Positions 9,199 to 16,449 of a stretch of DNA of 57,281 bases are shown here, piece after piece. Within the stretch, counting starts at the first letter, position 1. Every line of letters starts with the position of its first letter. The notes beneath the pieces were generated by a model, which saw only the letters and a program-made list of their open reading frames with translations, made no database searches and was not told where the DNA came from. The position numbers were made by a program, and so were the translations under genes. Source of the DNA: a virus; IMG/VR virus record IMGVR_UViG_3300014838_000023, positions 1-57,281 of that record, one strand, 5' to 3'.

Positions 9199-10163
9199 GA
9201 CAGCCCATCCTCACCCGGCTGGAAGAACATGGTCGTGACCTCACGGTCCTTGCCGAAGGCGAGCACGACGGCCTCGTCCTTCAGTGCCTTCATCGACGGC
9301 GTCCAAACCTTGAAGAACATGGGCGCGATCTGCTCGGCCAGGAGCCACGTCAACGCGAGGAAATACTCCTGCGGGTACTCGGGAGCATCGGTCGGATTGT
9401 TCAGGTCCTGCACCGGCTCCATGTACGCCATGACCAGGTACTTCGTCACGTCGGCCGACGAGCCCACGTCCGTGCCGAGCGAACTCGACCCCAGCTTGAA
9501 CTGGTAGAAGATCGCCGACGGGTCGCCGCTATTGAACGGGTTGTGGCGCTGCGAGTAGCTGTCGTAGTCCTGGATCGTGCGCAGGATCTTCACCGGCACG
9601 TCGTTGAACTGCGAGTCGCGCAGGTTGCAGGTCTCGATGTTCAGCGGCTGCTGGGCGGCCGCCACGTACGAGTACGCCACCGCGTTGTTGTTGATGACGT
9701 CGGTGGTGGGGGCCGTCAGCGTGATGACATTGCCGACCGGGGCGATCGACACCGTGGTCCAGAAGATCGTGCCGCCGTTGGTCTGCAGGCCGATGAACGA
9801 GCCCATGGCAATGCCGGTCACTGACGCCAGCGTGACGGTAGTTCCACCCAGCGCGCAGCCTGCGGTCACCGTCGTGAAGATCGGGGTGTTCGTCCAGCCG
9901 TTCGCCGTGGGTCCGACCTGGTAGCCGCTGGTTGTTCCCGACAGGAAGAGATACCCGGTCTTGCGTGTCCAGACCTTCAGGCCTGCGGACTGGTCGGCGC
10001 GTCCCATCCTTTGCTTCACGATCATGTTCAACTGGAACGCGCAGTCCTGCACGTCGACCGCATCCATGGTGTCGTACGGGTCGAGCTTGCCGATGTTCTT
10101 CATCGCCTGCGCGATGACCTGGTCGCGCGTGACGCCGAAGGAATACGTGCCGCTGGTTGCCAT
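9195..10163 (-). CDS. Tail accessory factor, gp4-like
   Basis: 322 residues. The N-terminal F-G-V-T-R-D-Q-V-I-A-Q-A-M-K-N-I-G-K-L and the following helix with L-N-M-I-V-K match P22 gp4-type proteins that bind under the portal and start tail assembly. The region W-T-R-K-T-G-Y-L-F-L-S-G-T, an inserted beta domain (residues 80-175) with G-x-F-I-G-L-Q-T-N-G-G-T-I-F-W-T-T, and the C-terminal W-L-L-A-E-Q-I-A-P are typical of the longer versions found outside P22. The preceding reading frame ends one base before this ATG; GAGG lies upstream. Confidence 0.8.
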   Translation of the reverse strand: MATSGTYSFGVTRDQVIAQAMKNIGKLDPYDTMDAVDVQDCAFQLNMIVKQRMGRADQSAGLKVWTRKTGYLFLSGTTSGYQVGPTANGWTNTPIFTTVTAGCALGGTTVTLASVTGIAMGSFIGLQTNGGTIFWTTVSIAPVGNVITLTAPTTDVINNNAVAYSYVAAAQQPLNIETCNLRDSQFNDVPVKILRTIQDYDSYSQRHNPFNSGDPSAIFYQFKLGSSSLGTDVGSSADVTKYLVMAYMEPVQDLNNPTDAPEYPQEYFLALTWLLAEQIAPMFFKVWTPSMKALKDEAVVLAFGKDREVTTMFFQPGEDGLS

Positions 10164-10164
10164 C

Positions 10165-10314
10165 TCAGAACCTCACGATCGCTTTGCCGTTGGTCGTCTT
10201 CGAGATCTTGAAGACCCCGATCTCGACGAAGCATCCCGGCGGCGTTGAGGCGGCCTCCTCACGCAAGCACATGATGTCGGTTTCGCCAACGACCGAAGGG
10301 GGTGCTTGGGTCAT
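10165..10314 (-). CDS. Truncated class I methyltransferase fragment (49 aa)
   Basis: ATG at 10314 overlaps the previous stop (ATGA). The 49-residue product reads C-L-R-E-E-A then P-P-G-C-F-V-E-I-G-V-F-K. In many phage and bacterial methyltransferases (TylF/class I type) this segment is followed by G-G-(T/S)-A and the rest of the SAM-binding fold. Here the chain continues for only thirteen more residues and stops just before the gp4-like gene, so the SAM site is incomplete. Either a remnant of a third methyltransferase of the glycan cassette or a small protein of new function. The intact overlap with its neighbour suggests it is still translated. Confidence 0.5.
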   Translation of the reverse strand: MTQAPPSVVGETDIMCLREEAASTPPGCFVEIGVFKISKTTNGKAIVRF

Positions 10315-11891
10315 GCCGCTTCCAGTTCCGACTTCTTGACCATCACCGACACGATCGCGTCCCATACCTCTTCTCCGCCGATGTCGGCCTGACACTGAGC
10401 CACGCCCATCGGCTCCCCATCCGCAGCCATGGCCTTCGTGCAGGCGTCCCAGTTGTAATGAAGCTGATGACACGCCGGGGCTTCGTTGTCGCCACGGCCC
10501 TTGCAGATCGTGCTTTTCGACCAAAGAGGCGTCGTGTTGACCCAGTCGCGAGTCAGGTTCTCGTGCGTCGAGTGCGACAGGAAACAGATCTTCGGCATCG
10601 GCTCGCAGCACATCGCGTTGAGCACGCCGGTCTCGGGGCCGATGATCAGGTCACACTCGAGTGCGAAGGCCAGCGATTGACGAATGCTCCACTTGCCGCA
10701 AGTCCGCATCACGCGCGGCTCTTTTTCCCAAGCCGCTTCGAGAAGCACGCCGTCAGGTCCACCGACCAGCACCACCTTCACATCGGTGTGGAGCATGAAG
10801 GTGGCAATAATCGGATCCAGGCCTGCCCACGTCTTATGGACCGCGCTCCCGGCAAGGGACCAGAGCACGACAGGCCCATCGCCCAGATCCTTGCGAATCT
10901 TCCGAGCCCAAGCCTTCTCTTCCGCTGTCGCATAGAACTTCACCTGAGGCTTGTGAGGGACCTTGGCCAGCGCGTGCTGGTACTCGAGATAGTTGTGATT
11001 GGCCACCATGTGGCGCGCGCCAGGCGCGGCCAGGAACAGCGACCGGCCGGGGATCGCGAGGAAGGCCCCTTCCACCGATTCGCTGAGGTTGACGAAGCGG
11101 TCGTACTTCTTCGCGTGCCATGCCCAGAACGGCCCCAGATCGCCGTTTGGCACCTGGTCCTTGTCGAAGAGGACCATCTTGTCGATGTGCGGGTCGTGCT
11201 TGAGCACGTCGCTGCCCGGGGGAGACGCAAAGAGCGTGATGTGAAATCCCTGCTCCTTCAGTCCGGCGAGAACCGAACTCGCCTGAATGTTGTCACCAAA
11301 GGCGCCGTAGCGGATCACGAGCGCCGTCTTCTCGGGCTTCGCTGCCTCCCACGTGTGGTAGTTGGCCTTGCCGAACGGCATCTTCTTGAAGACCAGCAAG
11401 AACGAGTACTCCCGGTCCTCGTTGCGGTCCTGCTTCTCGATCAGATCCCACCCGTTGGGCATCTTCGCAATGACATCGTCGGGCATGAAGTCGTGAAGGT
11501 GCGTCGGGTTGCCTCCGGGCTGGCCGATGTTCGGATAGAAGAGCTTGTGCGGCAGGTAGAGCACGAGCAAGCCATTCGGCTTGACAACCCGCCACCATTC
11601 GCGAAGCACCGCCTCGGTGTCCTTGAGATGCTCGAGCGTGTGACTGCTGAAGACCCAGTCCTGGGACTGGCTGGCAATCATGTCCAGCTTTTCCACGTTG
11701 CACCGGATGTCGGGTCGCATCGGATGCCCGAACACGATCGAGTGATTCAGATTGTCGACCGTCGTCGCGTGCGGCAGGATGCGGAAGTCCCCGGCACCCA
11801 GATCGAGGCCGCGGCCGCGCAGATAGGGCGCGACTTCCCAAACGATTTTTCGGGCCTCGTTGCCCATCGGATCTTCAGCTTTCCAGACCAT
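10311..11891 (-). CDS. Methyltransferase-glycosyltransferase (GT9/heptosyltransferase-like) fusion
   Basis: 526 residues with two domains. Residues 15-165 are a class I SAM methyltransferase: G-L-D-L-G-A-G-D (motif I), an acidic V-D-N-L strand end, and S-S-H-T-L-E-H-L-K-D, W-W-R-V-V-K-P-N-G-L-L-V-L-Y-L-P (Methyltransf_11/23 type). From about residue 190 the chain resembles ADP-heptose:LPS heptosyltransferases (GT9): V-I-R-Y-G-A-F-G-D-N-I-Q-A-S-S-V at the N-lobe, V-V-L-V-G-G-P-D-G and C-D-L-I-I-G-P-E-T-G-V-L-N-A in the C-lobe nucleotide-sugar site. It lies between tail-connector genes and the lysis genes, beside an FkbM methyltransferase, so it probably modifies a host surface glycan or a virion glycan (inference). 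Confidence 0.75.
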   Translation of the reverse strand: MVWKAEDPMGNEARKIVWEVAPYLRGRGLDLGAGDFRILPHATTVDNLNHSIVFGHPMRPDIRCNVEKLDMIASQSQDWVFSSHTLEHLKDTEAVLREWWRVVKPNGLLVLYLPHKLFYPNIGQPGGNPTHLHDFMPDDVIAKMPNGWDLIEKQDRNEDREYSFLLVFKKMPFGKANYHTWEAAKPEKTALVIRYGAFGDNIQASSVLAGLKEQGFHITLFASPPGSDVLKHDPHIDKMVLFDKDQVPNGDLGPFWAWHAKKYDRFVNLSESVEGAFLAIPGRSLFLAAPGARHMVANHNYLEYQHALAKVPHKPQVKFYATAEEKAWARKIRKDLGDGPVVLWSLAGSAVHKTWAGLDPIIATFMLHTDVKVVLVGGPDGVLLEAAWEKEPRVMRTCGKWSIRQSLAFALECDLIIGPETGVLNAMCCEPMPKICFLSHSTHENLTRDWVNTTPLWSKSTICKGRGDNEAPACHQLHYNWDACTKAMAADGEPMGVAQCQADIGGEEVWDAIVSVMVKKSELEAA

Positions 11892-11894
11892 GGC

Positions 11895-12683
11895 TTAGTG
11901 TGTGTAGGTGTAAGTGGAATGGAGGGGCTCGGTCACCAGAGGCAGGCCGACGAACTCGACCTCCTTCGGAACGCAGAGCATATTCAACGAGTAGATCTCA
12001 CCGAACACGTTGACCGGATTTCCCTTGCTGTTCTTCTCGTTGAAGAGCGGGACGAGATGCCAGTGACAACGGTAGCCGAGGTCTTCAACACAAGCAATCA
12101 AAGACGCCGACTTGTCCTTGCGATCGTTCTCGACATAGAGGAAGGGCCGGCATTCTCGGATCATGTCAGCCGAGCCACGTAGCACGTCTTCTTCCATGCC
12201 CTCGACGTCGATCTTCATGAAATTGCACTTGACGGTGAAGCGCACCAGTGGGACCGAATAGGTCTGATACTCCTTCGGAAGCTCGGGCAGCGACAGCGCC
12301 CCCGCGTTGCTTCTCGGATCCGACAGATCGAAGTCACCGCATGGGATGCTCCCGTCCTCGATGCCGACCGCTCCATGGATCGGAATCACATTGAAGAGCA
12401 TGTTCAGAGCCAACGTGCCACACAGCGCGTTGTAGATCATGCGCTGCGGCTCGACTGCATAGACCAGGCGCGCTTTCTTCGCGAAGACGAGGGTGTGCGC
12501 GCCGAAGTTTGCGCCGAGATCAGCCACGACCATGCCGGGCTGCAGCAGGAAGTCGAACAGGTCGGCTTCGCCCTGTGAGAACTCCCCGTACTCGAGGAAG
12601 CTCCTGGCGATGTACTTGTCTGCCAGAGGCAGCAGGATGCGGCCGTAGCGGCCCTCGACGACCTGAAAGGTCTGATTGCTCAA
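11895..12683 (-). CDS. FkbM family methyltransferase
   Basis: 262 residues from a TTG at 12683, chosen because AGGAG stands eight bases upstream and conserved sequence begins here; the in-frame ORF extends further up but reads through unrelated low-complexity sequence. V-V-A-D-L-G-A-N-F-G-A-H-T-L is the SAM-binding motif I and F-M-K-I-D-V-E-G-M-E-E-D-V-L-R-G is the FkbM hallmark. FkbM enzymes O-methylate sugars or small molecules. With the next gene (methyltransferase-GT9) it forms a glycan-modifying pair; the target is unknown. Confidence 0.8.
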   Translation of the reverse strand: MSNQTFQVVEGRYGRILLPLADKYIARSFLEYGEFSQGEADLFDFLLQPGMVVADLGANFGAHTLVFAKKARLVYAVEPQRMIYNALCGTLALNMLFNVIPIHGAVGIEDGSIPCGDFDLSDPRSNAGALSLPELPKEYQTYSVPLVRFTVKCNFMKIDVEGMEEDVLRGSADMIRECRPFLYVENDRKDKSASLIACVEDLGYRCHWHLVPLFNEKNSKGNPVNVFGEIYSLNMLCVPKEVEFVGLPLVTEPLHSTYTYTH

Positions 12684-12769
12684 AGCGGGCGCTCCTGCGA
12701 TGGGATGCCCGTGATTGTAGCGATGGCCGGTTACGAATCCGGCTACCTTCGCCGCAGTGGCTGGTACGG
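12684..12769 (-). other. Gap with weak hairpin upstream of FkbM gene
   Basis: 86 bases between the DUF3309-like and FkbM genes. GTAGCCGG and CCGG...GCTAC can form an imperfect hairpin (about 12719-12746). No T-run follows on the minus strand, so it is not a convincing intrinsic terminator; it may be an mRNA processing or attenuation element. Confidence 0.25.
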
Positions 12770-12928
12770 TTACAGCTTGCCGAGAAGCAGCAAGATCAGC
12801 ACGACAATCAGGATGAAGCCGATCGCGCCGCTGGGAGCATAGCCGTAGCTCGTCTGCGCAACTCCCGGGAAGGCCCCGACGAGCAGCAGGATCAAGACAA
12901 CCAGAAGGACCAGGCCGAGCGTGCTCAT
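12770..12928 (-). CDS. DUF3309-like small membrane protein (52 aa)
   Basis: ATG at 12928 (ATGA overlap with the previous gene), stop TAA at 12770. Two hydrophobic helices, G-L-V-L-L-V-V-L-I-L-L-L-V-G-A and I-G-F-I-L-I-V-V-L-I-L-L-L-L-G, flank a short Y-G-Y-A-P-S-G turn. This is the pattern of the DUF3309 family, common in proteobacterial chromosomes and now and then in phages. The two-helix form and its place downstream of endolysin and holin-like genes make a role in lysis or membrane stress possible; unproven. Confidence 0.75.
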   Translation of the reverse strand: MSTLGLVLLVVLILLLVGAFPGVAQTSYGYAPSGAIGFILIVVLILLLLGKL

Positions 12929-13179
12929 ACCATTTTCTCCGAAGCCGTCTTCTGCGCCGCCGCATCGGCCGCCTTGGCGGCGTCGTCCAGCGAGAAGAGA
13001 GCGGTCAGTTGCGCATCCGTGATGTCGGCGCCCGACGTGTTGGCCGACTGTACGGCGGCCATGACGCCTTGCACCAGCGTCAGCGCCAGCGTGACGTTCG
13101 GAGGCAGGAAGGGCATCACTGCCGGCAATGCGGCCTGGAAGTCCTGCGCGATCGTGGACAGGGTTGCGTTGGTCGTCAT
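12925..13179 (-). CDS. Hypothetical small phage protein
   Basis: 84 residues, Ala/Thr-rich, with one moderately hydrophobic segment (P-F-L-P-P-N-V-T-L-A-L-T-L-V-Q-G-V-M) and a charged helical C-terminus. No recognised family. Overlaps both neighbours by four bases and belongs to the lysis/membrane cluster between the endolysin and the glycan genes. Confidence 0.65.
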   Translation of the reverse strand: MTTNATLSTIAQDFQAALPAVMPFLPPNVTLALTLVQGVMAAVQSANTSGADITDAQLTALFSLDDAAKAADAAAQKTASEKMV

Positions 13180-13517
13180 GGCGTGGTCACTCCGGTCTGA
13201 GTCTTGAGGGCCGCGAGTTGCGCGAGCTCGGATGTGAGCTGCGACGCCGCGTTCGTCGGATCGGTGGCACTCAGCGTCTTGGCCAACTGGATACCGGTTC
13301 GGATCAGGTCGAGCTTAGCTTGAATGGCCTGGTCCTGCGCCACCGTGATCTTCTTGGCGACGAGCAGCGCCGTGGTGGCCTGGCGCACGGTCGTCACGGC
13401 CTGGATGCCAATGGCCGCCTTGTCGTTGAAGGTGGCTGTCGGGACCACCGTGGTGCCGGTGGTCGTACAGGCGACCATCCAGACACAGAAACACAGGGCT
13501 GTCAGGAATCGCTTCAT
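13176..13517 (-). CDS. Predicted lipoprotein
   Basis: 113 residues. A short basic start (M-K-R), a hydrophobic segment and W-M-V-A-C at residues 13-17 make a lipobox with Cys17 as the lipidated residue. The rest is Ala/Thr/Gln-rich and helical (residues 35-105). In a lysis cassette an outer-membrane lipoprotein beside an inner-membrane protein (next gene upstream) recalls a two-component spanin, but it is longer than most Rz1-type o-spanins and is not nested. Assignment tentative. Confidence 0.65.
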   Translation of the reverse strand: MKRFLTALCFCVWMVACTTTGTTVVPTATFNDKAAIGIQAVTTVRQATTALLVAKKITVAQDQAIQAKLDLIRTGIQLAKTLSATDPTNAASQLTSELAQLAALKTQTGVTTP

Positions 13518-13957
13518 GGTGCGCCTTTCGTTGGGGGTGTTGGGGGTTTCATGCCTGCAGCAATGATCTGAGCATCAGTCCATCCGTCTTTGACCATGGT
13601 GTCATAGGCGGCTTGCGGCAACTCGATCAGGTACGAAGAAGCGGGCGCCGGGGTTGGTGCGGGCGCTGCCACTGCCGCAGCAGGCTTGGTCGTTGCGGTG
13701 ACGAGGATCGCCGGCTTCGTAGGATCGGGCACGCTGACCGTAGTCGTCTTGTCGGGAGGACTATCGGCCGCGCCATCGAAGAACCACCCGAAGGCCGTCG
13801 CCTTGCCTCCGCCGATCTCACGGATGACGAGAGTCGCGAGTCCGACCGCGACCGCACTCAGGTTGTTGGCGTAGATGAAGATGCCGACGCCGGCAGCGAT
13901 GAGCCCGAGGGTACAAACAAACGCAAGGCAGAACCGCTGCCAGTTCAGACGTCTCAT
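13514..13957 (-). CDS. Inner-membrane protein, possible spanin partner
   Basis: 147 residues. A basic N-terminus (M-R-R-L-N-W-Q-R) is followed by a strong membrane helix (C-L-A-F-V-C-T-L-G-L-I-A-A-G-V-G-I-F-I-Y) and a second moderately hydrophobic stretch to residue 48. The remainder is hydrophilic with a Pro/Ala/Thr-rich segment (100-115). Forms an operon with the lipoprotein gene. A candidate sigma70-type promoter lies directly upstream inside the end of the endolysin gene. Could be an i-spanin-like or holin-accessory protein; no family recognised. Confidence 0.6.
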   Translation of the reverse strand: MRRLNWQRFCLAFVCTLGLIAAGVGIFIYANNLSAVAVGLATLVIREIGGGKATAFGWFFDGAADSPPDKTTTVSVPDPTKPAILVTATTKPAAAVAAPAPTPAPASSYLIELPQAAYDTMVKDGWTDAQIIAAGMKPPTPPTKGAP

Positions 13958-13965
13958 GGGCTCGC

Positions 13966-13994
13966 AGCATATGCTGACTGAGCGGGGGCGTCAA
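13966..13994 (-). promoter_or_regulatory. Candidate sigma70 promoter for lysis-membrane genes
   Basis: On the minus strand TTGACG (13994-13989) and TATGCT (13971-13966) are separated by exactly 17 bases: five of six and four of six matches to the -35 and -10 consensus. Transcription would start just before the ATG at 13957. The -10 lies in the 12-bp palindrome CAGCATATGCTG (13965-13976). Confidence 0.45.
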
Positions 13995-14512
13995 GGAGCC
14001 AGCAAATCCTGGGCTGCGGCTCTCAGGTCGATGGAAATTCGCCCCGCCCAGCCTCTGCCCGCAGATGGCCAGTTCTTGAGCGAGCGCATGAAGTCCAGCC
14101 GCTCGGCGATGAAGTTGAGATCGAGCACCGCGGGGTTGGCTGCAGTCGCCGCGGCCTTGGTGACCGGACCCCAGTTGCCGTCAGCTGCCACGCCGAGCGC
14201 GCGCTGCAGACACAGGACGGCCTCGTGGATGCCGCTGTTGACCGCAAAGTCGAGGGCTTGGAATGCGAAGCGGTCGGGCATCTGATCGGCGTCGACCTTG
14301 AGCCAGAAAAGCTGGTAGTAGATGGCCTGCGCTTGCGCTACGGTCAGATTGGCGATGGTCGTCCCGGCGGGAACGCCGATGTTGAGCGCGACGGCCTCGC
14401 GCAGGACCGGCCAGGTGATGCCGAAATTCGTCTCGCCGCCCGGATCTGCCGGGTCGTTGACGTAGCCCCCCTCGGCTTGCAGGACTCGCGCGATGGCAGT
14501 GGCGAAGCTCAT
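13991..14512 (-). CDS. Endolysin, glycoside hydrolase 108 family
   Basis: 173 residues; ATG at 14512 in overlap with the holin-like gene. Residues 1-110 match GH108 lysozymes: E-G-G-Y with the catalytic Glu, D-P-G-G-E-T-N-F-G-I-T, and Q-A-L-D-F-A-V-N-S-G. Residues 110-170 match the associated PG_binding_3 domain (L-Q-R-A-L-G-V-A-A-D-G-N-W-G-P-V-T). It hydrolyses the glycan strand of peptidoglycan at the end of infection. No signal peptide is seen, so release by a holin is expected. Confidence 0.9.
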   Translation of the reverse strand: MSFATAIARVLQAEGGYVNDPADPGGETNFGITWPVLREAVALNIGVPAGTTIANLTVAQAQAIYYQLFWLKVDADQMPDRFAFQALDFAVNSGIHEAVLCLQRALGVAADGNWGPVTKAAATAANPAVLDLNFIAERLDFMRSLKNWPSAGRGWAGRISIDLRAAAQDLLAP

Positions 14513-14823
14513 TTGTTGAGGAAAAACCGAACGGCACTCCAAAAGGTCAACGCAAGCATCCAGATGCCGATGCCTCGGTTGACCCATTTGGCCAGATCGG
14601 CCGTCACCGCATCGATCCGGGTCGAATTCACTGCAGACTGCGTCTCAAGGTCTCCGAGACGTTGCCCCTGATTCATCTGCCGTTCTTCCACTCGGATCAG
14701 GGTTTGAAGAGCCTCGGCCATCCTGTCGACTTTTTGCTCGAGACGCACGAAGTCGAACTCTGAGACCGCCTTCATTCGAGAAGGATTGAGCGGCATGTGG
14801 TCGCTGTCTTGGTCGTCGTTCAT
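14509..14823 (-). CDS. Holin-like coiled-coil protein with C-terminal membrane helix
   Basis: 104 residues. Residues 20-80 are a charged coiled coil (R-L-E-Q-K-V-D-R-M through T-R-I-D-A-V). Residues 83-102 (W-V-N-R-G-I-G-I-W-M-L-A-L-T-F-W) form one membrane segment ending in a short basic tail. Small N-in coiled-coil/C-terminal anchor proteins of this shape, such as XhlA-like proteins, accompany endolysins. It immediately precedes and overlaps the endolysin, which supports a holin or accessory role (inference). Confidence 0.6.
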   Translation of the reverse strand: MNDDQDSDHMPLNPSRMKAVSEFDFVRLEQKVDRMAEALQTLIRVEERQMNQGQRLGDLETQSAVNSTRIDAVTADLAKWVNRGIGIWMLALTFWSAVRFFLNK

Positions 14824-15440
14824 CGCACTCGTCGAGCTCGCAGGGTCCCGTAAGCCGAAACAGTGCCGGCCGAGAAGGTCGCGGAGGCCACCAGATACAC
14901 GGTCGTCGTCGCAGAGATCGACAATCGCACGTCGTTGCCACCTTCAGTCTGCAGACCGGTGTCGAGAGTCAGACTGGACTGGTCTTGAGCCAGGGCGTCG
15001 GGGCCCAGCCCGCTGCCTCCAGCCTGAGTCGGCAGCGTCGCACTGACGAGAGACGGGCCACATTGCATAAGGTTCGACGTCGCCGCTCCGAGATTGAAGT
15101 CGACGATACCATTCACGTCCCAGTCTCCGGCCGTCAAGCTGATCGAGGTGACGTTGGCTGGCGTTACAGTAGTCAGACTGACGGCGGACCCGGAGGCCAC
15201 CGTCGAAGTGACGATCTCACCCACGTACCCTGCCGCAGCGTTGCTGTTCGTCGTGACGCCCAGCACGCCGTTGCGCGCCGCCGCCTGCGAAGGATCGACG
15301 TAGCCCGTCGGGACCGTGGTGACCGTTGCAGGGTTGCTGCGCAGGTAGTACGTGCCGCTCTGGAAGTAGGCTTGCCACGGCGAGCCATCGGCGTTGATGC
15401 CTTCGGCAAAGGCGTACGGCTGGGTGCTGTCGAAGGCCAT
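14820..15440 (-). CDS. Structural protein, possible head or tail decoration
   Basis: 206 residues, all-beta composition. The C-terminal half (V-G-E-I-V-T-S-T-V, A-G-D-W-D-V-N-G-I-V-D-F, then a run of Thr/Val strands ending R-A-R-R-V-R) is a jelly-roll-like module that recurs at the end of phage fibre and decoration proteins. It is located between capsid-side genes and the lysis cassette. Function inferred only from fold type and place. Confidence 0.6.
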   Translation of the reverse strand: MAFDSTQPYAFAEGINADGSPWQAYFQSGTYYLRSNPATVTTVPTGYVDPSQAAARNGVLGVTTNSNAAAGYVGEIVTSTVASGSAVSLTTVTPANVTSISLTAGDWDVNGIVDFNLGAATSNLMQCGPSLVSATLPTQAGGSGLGPDALAQDQSSLTLDTGLQTEGGNDVRLSISATTTVYLVASATFSAGTVSAYGTLRARRVR

Positions 15441-15500
15441 GGGTCAGGTCTTTCTGTAGAGAGCGAGCATTTCGTCAGCATCGAGAGGAACAATTATCCG

Positions 15501-15932
15501 TCAGGACCTATCAAGCATATTGTTCCGCTCGATAAATCCGCCGGTATCTCCATACCAGAGATCTGTGTGTTCTCCCGTGTAGAGATCGTCCGTTCCCTTC
15601 ATGTCGATGCGCTTGAAGCCCTCGCGAAACGACTCGGGGTTCGTGTCCTTCGACACGTCCGTTTCTCCGGCTGTGACGAGCGGCATCGACTCGATGTCGG
15701 CAGCCCACTGGTTGTCGAGTTCCATTCCCGGCGGCATGCCATTGAACTTGCTCGTGTCGAAGTCGGCCGAGTCCTTCGCGAGGAACGAAGGCACGTTTTC
15801 CTGCGACTTGCGGGCAGCACCAAGAACCGGCGCAACACGGGAATTCGACCATGGCGCCCACTTGTCCGGAACCTCGTCGTTGTGCACGACGGGGCCGCTG
15901 ATCTGGCTCTTTTCTTGAAAAAACCCGGGCAT
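15501..15932 (-). CDS. Hypothetical virion-block protein with PPGM motif
   Basis: 143 residues, acidic and without hydrophobic segments. Residues about 61-85 share the pattern K-F-N-x-x-P-P-G-M-x-x-x-N-Q-x-x-A-x-I-x-x-M-x-L with the product of 16010-16438, the gene before it. AGGAG stands upstream of the ATG at 15932. An intrinsic terminator separates the two genes, so this gene is expressed less or from its own signal. Confidence 0.65.
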   Translation of the reverse strand: MPGFFQEKSQISGPVVHNDEVPDKWAPWSNSRVAPVLGAARKSQENVPSFLAKDSADFDTSKFNGMPPGMELDNQWAADIESMPLVTAGETDVSKDTNPESFREGFKRIDMKGTDDLYTGEHTDLWYGDTGGFIERNNMLDRS

Positions 15933-15945
15933 GTTGATCTCCTAG

Positions 15946-15972
15946 AAAAAAGGGCCCACGAAAGGGCCCTTT
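15946..15972 (-). terminator. Rho-independent terminator after the capsid genes
   Basis: A perfect 9-bp stem AAAGGGCCC/GGGCCCTTT (15949-15957 with 15964-15972) around a 6-base loop, followed on the minus strand by six T. It sits 37 bases after the stop of the gene at 16010-16438 and should stop or reduce transcription coming from the capsid genes. Confidence 0.85.
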
Positions 15973-16009
15973 GCAAAAACGTGATGGCCTTGCTCGACCT
16001 CGTCGGAGC

Positions 16010-16438
16010 TTACTCCGGAATGTCGCGCGGCTTCGGCATCCATCCGTCACCGGGATAGGACTCCTCGGTGACCTTGTAGAGCTTCATCTCGTTGATCTCG
16101 GCATTCTCCTGGTTGGAGATGTCCATGCCGGGCGGCAAGAAGTTGAACTTCGCCGCCTCGCCGTAGGTCGTGCCGCCCTTGTCGAGATAGCCGTCCACGA
16201 CGAAGCCTGAACGCTCGCCGATGTCGTCGTACAGACCTTCCAGGCCCCCGATCTTCGCGGGCGGCCCATCGTTCAACGGATCGGCGAACTTGTCGCGCTG
16301 GGCGTTGCCTTTCATCTGGCCATCGTTGATGGCCGGACGATTCGGAGCGCTCGCCGAGCGCGGTTGCGTGGCCTTGGCGACCGGTCGCTCTGCGTACTTG
16401 GTGCCGTACTCTTTGGCGGTCGAAACATTCTTCGGCAT
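16010..16438 (-). CDS. Hypothetical virion-block protein with PPGM motif
   Basis: 142 residues; ATG at 16438 has AAGGGGA upstream; the longer open frame extends over the preceding gene and is not used. Basic N-terminal third, acidic C-terminal two thirds. Residues about 93-118 carry the same K-F-N-x-x-P-P-G-M motif as the gene at 15501-15932. Located right behind the decoration-like gene and major capsid gene, so a head-associated function is likely but unproven. Confidence 0.65.
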   Translation of the reverse strand: MPKNVSTAKEYGTKYAERPVAKATQPRSASAPNRPAINDGQMKGNAQRDKFADPLNDGPPAKIGGLEGLYDDIGERSGFVVDGYLDKGGTTYGEAAKFNFLPPGMDISNQENAEINEMKLYKVTEESYPGDGWMPKPRDIPE

Positions 16439-16449
16439 GTCGTTCCCCT

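Noticed and set aside
10302-12182. A 626-codon plus-strand frame opposite the glycan cassette
   Set aside because: Antisense of the methyltransferase-GT9 fusion; no recognisable domain and crosses a gene border.
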